Below, in pieces: positions 7,699 to 14,455 of a stretch of 16,755 bases of DNA. The position numbers and the translations under genes are program-made. The notes below the pieces were generated by a model, which worked only from the letters and a program-made list of their open reading frames with translations, was not told the DNA's origin and searched no databases. Source of the stretch: Granulosicoccus sp047634635 (GTDB lineage: Bacteria; Pseudomonadota; Gammaproteobacteria; Granulosicoccales; Granulosicoccaceae). The stretch covers positions 1-16,755 of the forward strand of contig JBLIIE010000116.1 of NCBI GenBank assembly GCA_047634635.1. Reading direction: 5' to 3'. Within the stretch, counting starts at the first letter, position 1. Each line of letters starts with the position of its first letter.

Positions 7699-7709
7699 AT
7701 TTATGACAG
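7699..7709 (-). promoter_or_regulatory. Pho-box-like half-site upstream of cpdB
   Basis: On the minus strand CTGTCATAAAT matches the first 7-base repeat and AT-rich spacer of the enteric PhoB box. The second repeat (TCAGGGT) does not match. It sits 44-54 bases upstream of the cpdB ATG, a plausible position for control by phosphate. A single half-site is weak evidence. Confidence 0.22.
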
Positions 7710-7837
7710 TACACAGACGAGTTGGGCTACGAAAATGACCTCATAATGACTAAAGACCCAAGTCGTATGCAGGCTTTGAACAACGCGAAAATCCAACTCA
7801 TGAGCTTTGTGCGATAGGGCCGTAACGTTGCACTCTT

Positions 7838-8038
7838 CTACTCCCTATTCGCAGGCAAGTCGCACTTCACACAGTTCAACGATTCTCCGAGATTTTCATC
7901 CCTACCCGCCTGCGTGATAACCCAGGGGCGAGATCTCCAAGGGGGATCGTGACGAACATGTTGGCCGTGCCCGCAGCTCAACTCTGCCACCCAATCGGCT
8001 CCATCATCCTGATGGAACCCGGTAATTTTCTGCAGCAT
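7838..8038 (-). CDS. Small DUF3565 family protein
   Basis: This 66-residue protein fits the DUF3565 family, sometimes annotated as a pressure-regulated protein. It has GFHQDDGADWVAELSCGHGQ followed by HVRHDPPW (together residues 7-34), then RPWVIT and a C-terminal CVKC. Conserved cysteines and histidines (C22, H24, H27, H30, C56, C59) could bind a metal such as zinc; that is inference. The molecular function is unknown. I chose the ATG at 8038, which starts MLQKITGFHQ, over a GTG three codons upstream. An AGGG lies about ten bases before the ATG, whereas the GTG has no spacing for a ribosome binding site. It is divergent from the short-chain dehydrogenase, with about 66 bases between starts, and lies 182 bases upstream of cpdB on the same strand. 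Confidence 0.85.
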   Translation of the reverse strand: MLQKITGFHQDDGADWVAELSCGHGQHVRHDPPWRSRPWVITQAGRDENLGESLNCVKCDLPANRE

Positions 8039-8104
8039 TCCAGACACCCTGTAAGTTTGTTACATAATAGACTTACTACAATAATTCAAACTGGAGAAAT
8101 TCTC
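8039..8104. promoter_or_regulatory. Divergent promoter region of DUF3565 and the dehydrogenase
   Basis: This AT-rich 66-base gap must hold the starts of both genes. On the plus strand TACAAT (8077-8082) is a good -10. A TTGTTA at 8057-8062 is only 14 bases upstream, too close for a standard sigma-70 spacer. The GGAG ribosome binding site of the dehydrogenase is at 8093-8096, eight bases before its ATG. Confidence 0.35.
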
Positions 8105-8863
8105 ATGTCAAGCAAACGTCCAATAGCGTTGATAACCGGTGGCGCTCAGGGTATCGGCCTTGCATGTGCCAAAGCGATTGCCAATGATTTTGATGCTCAG
8201 ATTCTTCTTGCAGATATTAACGAATCTGGTGTGCGTGACGCGGCAGAATCCATGGGCAACGGAACTATGAGCTACCGCTGCGATATGGGAGACGAAGCAG
8301 CTATTTCGGTAATGTTCGACAGCATAGAAGCTGAGCATGGGCCAGTCAGCATGCTTGTAAATAATGCAGGTATTGCACTTCCCGGAGATTTTCTGGAGAC
8401 ACCGATTGAACAATTCAGAAAGGTCATAGACATCAATCTGGTAGGTACCTTTGTTGCGCTGCAACGAGCTGCCAAGGGCATGGTTGCGAACGGCATTGAA
8501 GGTGCCATAGTTAATATGTCATCCATCAACGCGTTAGTGGCTATTCCAACCATTGCCGCCTATTGCGCCTCTAAGGGCGGTGTAATGCAGCTGACCAAGT
8601 CATCATCGCTGGCATTGGCACCACACAACATTCGTGTCAATGCCGTGGGGCCAGGTTCTATCGATACAGAAATGATGGCTTCAGTTAATGCCAGTCCGGC
8701 TGCCATGGAAATGGTGATGTCTCGCACACCTCTCAAACGTGTCGGTTCACCCGAAGAAATTGCCCACGTCGTATCGTTTTTACTGTCTAGCAAAGCAAGC
8801 TACATCACTGGCGAAACCATCTATGTGGATGGTGGCCGATTGGGTATGAACTACACGTGCTAG
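8105..8863 (+). CDS. Short-chain dehydrogenase/reductase (SDR), classical type
   Basis: The 252-residue protein is a classical SDR. The cofactor loop is TGGAQGIG (11-18), NNAG is at 86-89, the catalytic set is N111, S140, Y153 and K157 (YCASK), and PG at 183-184 is followed by IDTEM. D37 at the end of the second strand (LLADIN) favours NAD(H) over NADP(H). The C-terminal segment SYITGETIYVDGG is typical. It oxidises or reduces a hydroxy or keto group; the substrate is not evident. A sugar or hydroxy acid is possible, and a link to the xylonate dehydratase over 5 kb away is speculative. The ATG at 8105 has GGAG eight bases upstream. The frame is open back to 7949, but that part is antisense to DUF3565 and lacks family similarity. 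56 bases separate it from the next gene. Confidence 0.92.
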   Translation: MSSKRPIALITGGAQGIGLACAKAIANDFDAQILLADINESGVRDAAESMGNGTMSYRCDMGDEAAISVMFDSIEAEHGPVSMLVNNAGIALPGDFLETPIEQFRKVIDINLVGTFVALQRAAKGMVANGIEGAIVNMSSINALVAIPTIAAYCASKGGVMQLTKSSSLALAPHNIRVNAVGPGSIDTEMMASVNASPAAMEMVMSRTPLKRVGSPEEIAHVVSFLLSSKASYITGETIYVDGGRLGMNYTC

Positions 8864-8919
8864 TGGTTACTGGTGAATTCCACAAAACTCAGCAGCCAGT
8901 CTAAACAACGAGATGCATC

Positions 8920-10722
8920 ATGAACCCTAGATTTATTCTGGTTTTCTGTTTTTTGTTACCAGGCGCAGTGCAAGGGCTGGTGCTTTACCTGCTCACCGAA
9001 CGGCTAACGTCTGATGACATACAAGCTGCGATACTGGCAGCTTATCTATTTATAGTACTTGCGCCCATAGTCCATCACCTGAGCACAGAGCCAGGCAAAC
9101 GCCTGTCAGCATTTGCCATATCCGGATTCATAGGGGGGCTTTGTGCACTGCTCGCCTTCTGGTCCTCCCTGCGCTTTAGCAGTGATCTGTCTGAGTCCGA
9201 AGGTCTCTCAGAACTCTTCAGTATTATCATTATTTGCAGCTTTTTGATAACACTGATATCTCTGCCGTTTTTACGAACCGTATTCATTGGTAGGCGATCA
9301 ATGTTCAATTACTCTGTGTTGCTAACGTACGCATGGAGTCAGTGTGTATGTGTGTTTATTGCTCTTTTGTTTACGCTACTGACAACATTAATAATGATGC
9401 TCAGCGTCGCGTTGTTTGATGTATTGGGAGTCGACCTGGGTGAGTTCGTTTATCGTCAAATAGTAATTTTGCCGTTACTGGGTGCCGCTTTCGGTCTAGC
9501 GATTGGAATAGCGCGCCAGAGCGAGAGTATTATTTACAACACCTGCCATGTATTGCTGGCCTTGCTCAGGGCTTTGCTACCGGTATTCATGGTAATCACC
9601 GGGGGTTTTCTTATCACCACGCTGGTGGCGGGTATCGGCAATCTGGACACAGGGTTCAGCGTAACGCTTTTGCTAATAACATCCATGACTGTCTCCATCC
9701 TGCTGTGTAACGGCGCAGTCCAGGACAACGCTGATTCACTGCAGGGAATGATGAGTTGGATGGTGCGTGTCCAGGCAGTGATACTGCCTGGATTTTCAGC
9801 ACTGGCATTTTATGGATTGTGGATGCGTATGAGTGAGTACGGTTTAACCCACGGACGCCTGATTGCCGTCATTATTACGGCAATTGCTAGCTTATACGCA
9901 GTGGGCTATTTGCTATCGGCCCTATCCAGATCTTTGGTAAAAAACATACAGCGCGTGAATATCACCGTCGCCCTGGTGACATTAACCGTAGCAATCGCTC
10001 TACTGACACCCGTGCTGGATGTTCATAGTCTTGCAGTGCGCTCACAGGTAAATGCCTTGGCTAAAGGCGACACTACTGCCGACAAATTTGATTTCAGGTA
10101 CTTAAAGTTTAAATCCGGACACGCGGGTAAGGATGCTTTTGAGCAATTAAAAACGATGGACGTTGCAGATCGGGCTGGGCTGGATGTCGCTTTAAAGAGT
10201 GCAGAAAAACTGCCCGAATACGAGTACTACCAAACTGCAGATACCAGTGCGCTAGAGGAGTTCAATCAATGGCTTGAGAGCGGGAAAATTGAACTTTATC
10301 GGCCCACACAAGATCCTGATTTTGAACTGCTGGTGACCGAATCAAGGTTTATCGATGCATTACGTTTTTCCTGTATTGATGCAGTCTTTCGTTGTGTGAT
10401 TATGCAAACTACCCAGTTCAACGCGCCCGGGATTCAATATATTTTAGCAACGGCTACGTCTGGGCTCTCAGTGCATATCCAACTTTACTATCGTGATGAT
10501 CAGGGGGTATGGACGAGTGCAGTTGAATCTGATACGTATTGGTACAGTGGAAAGCACAGTGGAACGCTTATGCTTCCAGCCGAAGAAATTACGCAGGTAA
10601 TGGATCAACTGGCTACCGGCAACATGGCTATGGAACCTATCACTTTTCAGGGCATCAGAATCGGCGATGACATCTATATTCCGGGAATGGGCACAGGCCT
10701 CGATGTTTTACGTTTCCAGTAG
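8920..10722 (+). CDS. DUF4153 domain-containing membrane protein
   Basis: The 600-residue protein has roughly eleven hydrophobic segments: about 5-25, 36-52, 64-82, 98-118, 133-165, 178-196, 208-237, 246-263, 284-302, 313-336 and 347-364. A soluble C-terminal portion follows from about 370. The junction DVHSLAVRSQVNALAKG (367-383), then KFDFRYLKF and a Gly/His/Lys stretch, is the hallmark of DUF4153 proteins, whose function is unknown. It presumably sits in the inner membrane with the C-terminal domain on one face. The C-terminal part has two cysteines close together (around FSCIDAVFRC). A modest ribosome binding site (ACGAG) lies eight bases before the ATG. It follows the SDR closely and precedes the ADP-ribosylglycohydrolase-like gene by 110 bases, so co-transcription is possible. 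Confidence 0.8.
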   Translation: MNPRFILVFCFLLPGAVQGLVLYLLTERLTSDDIQAAILAAYLFIVLAPIVHHLSTEPGKRLSAFAISGFIGGLCALLAFWSSLRFSSDLSESEGLSELFSIIIICSFLITLISLPFLRTVFIGRRSMFNYSVLLTYAWSQCVCVFIALLFTLLTTLIMMLSVALFDVLGVDLGEFVYRQIVILPLLGAAFGLAIGIARQSESIIYNTCHVLLALLRALLPVFMVITGGFLITTLVAGIGNLDTGFSVTLLLITSMTVSILLCNGAVQDNADSLQGMMSWMVRVQAVILPGFSALAFYGLWMRMSEYGLTHGRLIAVIITAIASLYAVGYLLSALSRSLVKNIQRVNITVALVTLTVAIALLTPVLDVHSLAVRSQVNALAKGDTTADKFDFRYLKFKSGHAGKDAFEQLKTMDVADRAGLDVALKSAEKLPEYEYYQTADTSALEEFNQWLESGKIELYRPTQDPDFELLVTESRFIDALRFSCIDAVFRCVIMQTTQFNAPGIQYILATATSGLSVHIQLYYRDDQGVWTSAVESDTYWYSGKHSGTLMLPAEEITQVMDQLATGNMAMEPITFQGIRIGDDIYIPGMGTGLDVLRFQ

Positions 10723-10832
10723 TTTTTAGACGCAGAACCCGGCAAGATGTATCGGTCTTATTAGAAACGCACTGCACTCATTAAATACGCCGACTTACCC
10801 ATATATCTGAACTGACACAACCTGATAACCAA

Positions 10833-11741
10833 ATGAATAAACTGGATACATTGAAAGGCGCATTGGTAGCCGATGCTGCGTCGATGGGCTTACACTGGCT
10901 GTACGATCAAAAGCAGATAAAAGCCCTACAAGCCACTGGCGATATTATTTTCAGACATCCTGATTTTTCTGTTTATGAAAACCGCAAAGCTTTTTTTGCA
11001 CATGCAGCCAGACGCCGCGGCCAGCTATCTCACTACGGAGAGTCTGCTCGCATAGTCGGGCAACTTGCGCTGGACCGCCACTACACGCCGCATAATCATC
11101 AACAAGCGTTCATGGCAAGTTTCGGCCCCTGCGGCAGCTACGTTGGTTATGCCGACAGGCCAACCAAGTCACTGATTTCACAGATTATTACAGACGGCGA
11201 CAAGCTTCCTGAGCGTTCGGGTATTGAGGATGATCAAATGCCAGCGTTGTGTGTACTACCTGGCCTGTTTGCCGCCGATGCATCAATAGCTCTCATCGAA
11301 CAGGCTACGGCGGTTATATCCACTCATAGTCATGTGACTACGGCTGCCATCGTAATTGTAAACTGCCTAAACGCCCTTGCTGAAGGAAAAACACTACCTG
11401 ATGCACTCGAAAAAAGTGTACAAACAGCCGATTCAGAATTGGCAGATAAGTTATCTGAGGCCCTGAACTGGTCAGGCTATCAACCGCTTGAGGTGTCAGA
11501 GCATTTCGGCATGGCCTGCAAAATTCATCAAGGCTTGCCGGTGGTGTGGCACCTATTAAAGCATGCAACAGAATTTGAAGGAGCAGTTCGCGACAACACC
11601 CTTTGTGGTGGCGATAGCTGCGGTAGAGCTATGATTCTGGGAACAATTGCCGGCTACGTTTTCGGCGTGCCCACCTCTATGACAGCCAATTTGACCGATT
11701 CTAGAATTCCCATCAATTTTCCTGAATCTGACACAAACTGA
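10833..11741 (+). CDS. ADP-ribosylglycohydrolase-fold protein (divergent subfamily)
   Basis: The 302-residue protein has the all-helical ADP-ribosylglycohydrolase (ARH/DraG) pattern. It begins with GALVADAASMGLHWLYD at 9-25, has a YGES segment at 68-71, an EDDQMPAL segment at 132-139 and the C-terminal metal motif TLCGGDSCGRAMILGTIAG at 256-274. In classical members this last motif is GGDTDT. Here it is GGDSCGR, a form seen in a divergent branch of the family whose activity is not well defined. The enzyme could remove ADP-ribose from a protein or small molecule, or have lost that role. No ADP-ribosyltransferase or nitrogenase-control gene is nearby. No obvious Shine-Dalgarno precedes the ATG. 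The gene is convergent with the catabolic operon. Confidence 0.8.
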   Translation: MNKLDTLKGALVADAASMGLHWLYDQKQIKALQATGDIIFRHPDFSVYENRKAFFAHAARRRGQLSHYGESARIVGQLALDRHYTPHNHQQAFMASFGPCGSYVGYADRPTKSLISQIITDGDKLPERSGIEDDQMPALCVLPGLFAADASIALIEQATAVISTHSHVTTAAIVIVNCLNALAEGKTLPDALEKSVQTADSELADKLSEALNWSGYQPLEVSEHFGMACKIHQGLPVVWHLLKHATEFEGAVRDNTLCGGDSCGRAMILGTIAGYVFGVPTSMTANLTDSRIPINFPESDTN

Positions 11742-11909
11742 TAGGGTGCAGTAAAGTGGGTATACGCAGTAGTGATATTACAAAGTCCGTTACCAATATA
11801 GGTTCTCAATACTACGGAGATTTATTCACATGCCTAGATACATCATTGCATCCCATGACGAGCTGGTAAATATGCAGCAGTACCTTTAAATATACAATGG
11901 CACCTTAGC

Positions 11910-12836
11910 TTAGCTTGGCTTAACCTCAGCCTTACGCGCTCGACTCAGACTGAATAAACCACTCGCTATAATGAGCGTGCTTCCCAGCAACATCAAAGTA
12001 TCAGGAACTTCGGAAAACACAACAACACCCAATAACAAGGCGAAAATCAAGCGCGTGTAACGAAAAGGTGCAACGAACGACATTTCACCGTTTCGCATCG
12101 CGGAGGTCAACGCTGCGTATGCGGCTACACCAACCAGGCTGATCAATGACAGTTGAAACCACTCGCTAGAGCTTGGGATCACCCACTCGCCCGTCCACGT
12201 TGCTGCCAAAACACCTGCTATTAGCAACATAATAAAACCGTAAACACCCAATTGAATGCTGGACAAGGTCTTGGGTGCTGCCCTGGTACCCAAATCCCGG
12301 CCTGCAAAACCGATGGTGGCCAGCACAGCAAACATCGATGCCGGCTCAAAGCTGCTCGCACCCGGTTTAATAATGAGCAAGACACCAAGAAAGCCGACTG
12401 CTGCAGCTATCCATCGACGAAATCCCACTTTTTCTGAGAAAAACAGTACCGCCCCTATCATGACAACCAAGGGTGTGGCTTGCAATATCGCAGATGTGCT
12501 CGATAGCGGTGTTAACGCCAGCGACAGTGTGAAAAACAGGCGAGCAGATATTTCGCATACTGAACGGATAATCATGGCTTTTCCACGAATAGCCGGATGC
12601 AATAGAGACTGTGATTTAATCCGAGCACAGGACATAAAAAACAAAGTGCCAAACGCACCAAAAACAATCAAAATCATACCTATCGGTAGCGTGCTAGATA
12701 CCGATTTGACCAACATATCTTCTAGAGCAAAAGCTGCCATAGCAAGCACCATAAAAATTGCACCACGGGTATTTTCAGTGTGATCATGATCATCCAAAGT
12801 TGATAGCAACTCTGCCGAACGCTCCGAAGTCAGCAT
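11910..12836 (-). CDS. EamA/DMT-family transporter, last gene of the catabolic operon
   Basis: The 308-residue protein is a drug/metabolite transporter with two EamA repeats and about ten membrane helices. The first repeat runs from about residue 25 to 155 (ending VGFLGVLLIIKPG) and the second from about 165 to 300 (including APFRYTRLIFALLLGVVVFSEVP). Relatives move amino acids, nucleobases or other small metabolites; direction and substrate cannot be read from sequence. The ATG at 12836 overlaps the preceding hydratase gene by 47 bases. A TTG near 12793 (before DDHDHTENTRG) would give a near-abutting start and is an alternative. Either way it should be translated with the operon, so an aromatic acid or pathway intermediate is a reasonable guess for its cargo. 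Confidence 0.88.
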   Translation of the reverse strand: MLTSERSAELLSTLDDHDHTENTRGAIFMVLAMAAFALEDMLVKSVSSTLPIGMILIVFGAFGTLFFMSCARIKSQSLLHPAIRGKAMIIRSVCEISARLFFTLSLALTPLSSTSAILQATPLVVMIGAVLFFSEKVGFRRWIAAAVGFLGVLLIIKPGASSFEPASMFAVLATIGFAGRDLGTRAAPKTLSSIQLGVYGFIMLLIAGVLAATWTGEWVIPSSSEWFQLSLISLVGVAAYAALTSAMRNGEMSFVAPFRYTRLIFALLLGVVVFSEVPDTLMLLGSTLIIASGLFSLSRARKAEVKPS

Positions 12837-13596
12837 CTATATTTGAACCTGACGGGCATTCAAGTGGTCGGATGAAACTGCCAGATAAGATGACCTGCCC
12901 GGGCTCGATGCCTTGGCCGTAGGCAGCCATTCGCCGAGCCAGCCATACAACGCTCTCGACAGGATCGTTTAACACGCCAGCACCTAACCCTGTCTCCTCT
13001 ACATTACCGTTGGAACTTACGATGGCACCCACCCAACGTAAGTCATGGGAATCTATTGCATGGCGTTCATCGCCCAACACAATACCTGCATTAGCGGCAT
13101 TATCCGAAATGGTATCGTTAACCGTTCGGGTTTTACCGGAAGCGGCATCAACACGCACGATTCGTGTGTCGAGTATTTCAATGCTGGGCGTAACGTAGTC
13201 GGTAGCAGCAATGACATCTTCGCGTGTGACATCTTCGCCGGCTATTGCATATTTCATGACGAATGCTATTTCGGCTTCGATACGAGGCTGTATAAACCGA
13301 CCTTGTGGGACCGTATCGCCACTTTTAAAATACATATCATCGAATAATATGCCGCTATCCGGTATGTCAATGTTGAGTGCCAGTTGCATGGCCTTTGATG
13401 TCAGCCCAATTTTCCAGCCTATAATTTGCCGGCCGGACGCCACTTTCTGGGCCAGAATTTGCGCTTGAATACGGTATGCATCGTCCATATCCAGATCTGG
13501 GTATTGCAACGACAACAACCCAATTTGTTCACCGGCAGCTTGTGCTGATAACAGTCGCGATGCGGTATCAGTGACTTGTTCGTTCGTTAAACTCAC
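12790..13596 (-). CDS. hpaH: 2-oxohept-4-ene-1,7-dioate hydratase
   Basis: The 268-residue protein closely resembles HpaH/HpcG of E. coli (267 residues) from end to end. Shared features include GWKIGLTSKAMQ at 60-71, the RIEAEIAFV metal-site segment (E107, E109), the third acidic ligand E140 in PSIEILDTR, and TISDNAANAGIVLG at 162-175. The enzyme adds water to 2-oxohept-4-ene-1,7-dioate in homoprotocatechuate meta-cleavage, just before the aldolase. The start is a GTG whose bases overlap the TGA of the upstream gene (GTGA), with GAGGA just before it, so translation is coupled. The related 2-keto-4-pentenoate hydratase (MhpD) is the main alternative, but the SKAMQ segment and the operon favour HpaH. 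Confidence 0.92.
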   Translation of the reverse strand: MSLTNEQVTDTASRLLSAQAAGEQIGLLSLQYPDLDMDDAYRIQAQILAQKVASGRQIIGWKIGLTSKAMQLALNIDIPDSGILFDDMYFKSGDTVPQGRFIQPRIEAEIAFVMKYAIAGEDVTREDVIAATDYVTPSIEILDTRIVRVDAASGKTRTVNDTISDNAANAGIVLGDERHAIDSHDLRWVGAIVSSNGNVEETGLGAGVLNDPVESVVWLARRMAAYGQGIEPGQVILSGSFIRPLECPSGSNIDADFGAFGRVAINFG

Positions 13597-14453
13597 TGCT
13601 CATCCTCAACGGTATTAACCAGTTTACCGATGCCATCGGCTTCAACCGTAATCACATCACCTGGAACCAGAAAGCGTGGTGGATCAAAACGTGCGCCCGA
13701 GCCTGTTGGTGTGCCAGTAATGATGATATCGCCAGGTGCCAACGTCGTGAATGTGGATATGTACTCAATTTGTCGACGTATGGGGAACAGCATTCTGCTG
13801 GTACGATCCTCCTGCCGAAGCTCCCCGTTAACCGTTGTGCTTAGACGGATATCGTCCAGTTGTTCTGCATGGGTAAAAGGGACTAACCACGGCCCTAAGG
13901 CCCCTGAGTTTTGCCAGTTTTTACCCTGAGTGACATTGAATTTGGCGTGTCTGACCCAGTCTCTAATGGTGCCTTCATTGCATAAGGTCAGGGCTGCGAT
14001 GTGATCAAACGCATCTGCTTGTGATATACGCCGCCCACCTTTCCCAATAACAATCGCAATCTCGCCTTCGTAGTCCAGCTTGTCGGATTCTGGCGGACGA
14101 ATGAGCGCTGTGTTATGCCCCGTAAATGAACCTGGAAAACGAACGAACAAAGACATATTGGCTGGCGCCTCCTGCCCATCTTTGTATTCAGCGTTTCTAT
14201 CAGGGAAGTTAACACCAACACATATAATTTTTTCTGGATTGCATAGCGGAATTTGGTAATCAAACTCCGTATGCGTCACCGGTTTGTCCGTTGCCGCCCT
14301 AGCAAGCTCGTTCAAGGAACCCGCTTCAATCACGGCTTTGAGGTTAGGCCATTGCGGGAATTCACCTGACAAAGAAATCATGCCAGTCTCAGTCACAGCA
14401 CCGTAAAAGGTTTCACCACTGCTGCTATAAGTTGCAAATCGTACGTTTTTCAT
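13593..14453 (-). CDS. Fumarylacetoacetase-fold hydrolase, probable HpaG/HpaF-type isomerase-decarboxylase
   Basis: The 286-residue protein has the FAH C-terminal domain: ICVGVNFPDRNAEY at 77-90, the metal-site LDYEGEIAIVIGKGG (E129, E131), GPWLVP at 187-192 and TGTPTGSGARFDPPRFLVPGD at 246-266. In this operon it most likely carries out isomerisation and/or decarboxylation of the ring-cleavage product (5-oxopent-3-ene-1,2,5-tricarboxylate) to the substrate of the hydratase. E. coli HpaG does this with two fused domains; here there is one. The usual metal-binding Asp of the ND-x-x-x-RD motif is Glu here (CNEGTIRDW, E160). I chose the ATG at 14453: it lies two bases after the dehydrogenase stop, has GAGG upstream, and starts MKNVRFATY as family members do. 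A start ten codons upstream would overlap the previous gene. Confidence 0.85.
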   Translation of the reverse strand: MKNVRFATYSSSGETFYGAVTETGMISLSGEFPQWPNLKAVIEAGSLNELARAATDKPVTHTEFDYQIPLCNPEKIICVGVNFPDRNAEYKDGQEAPANMSLFVRFPGSFTGHNTALIRPPESDKLDYEGEIAIVIGKGGRRISQADAFDHIAALTLCNEGTIRDWVRHAKFNVTQGKNWQNSGALGPWLVPFTHAEQLDDIRLSTTVNGELRQEDRTSRMLFPIRRQIEYISTFTTLAPGDIIITGTPTGSGARFDPPRFLVPGDVITVEADGIGKLVNTVEDEQ

Positions 14454-14455
14454 AC

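Noticed and set aside
7949..8104. In-frame N-terminal extension of the short-chain dehydrogenase.
   Set aside because: The SDR fold starts at the cofactor loop just after 8105, a good ribosome binding site precedes 8105, and the region is the antisense of the DUF3565 gene.
12256..12783. 175-residue plus-strand reading frame.
   Set aside because: It lies wholly antisense to the EamA transporter, whose helices and family pattern are clear.
13988..14263. 91-residue minus-strand reading frame inside the FAH-fold gene.
   Set aside because: It is an alternative frame of a gene with clear domain motifs and has a non-protein-like composition.
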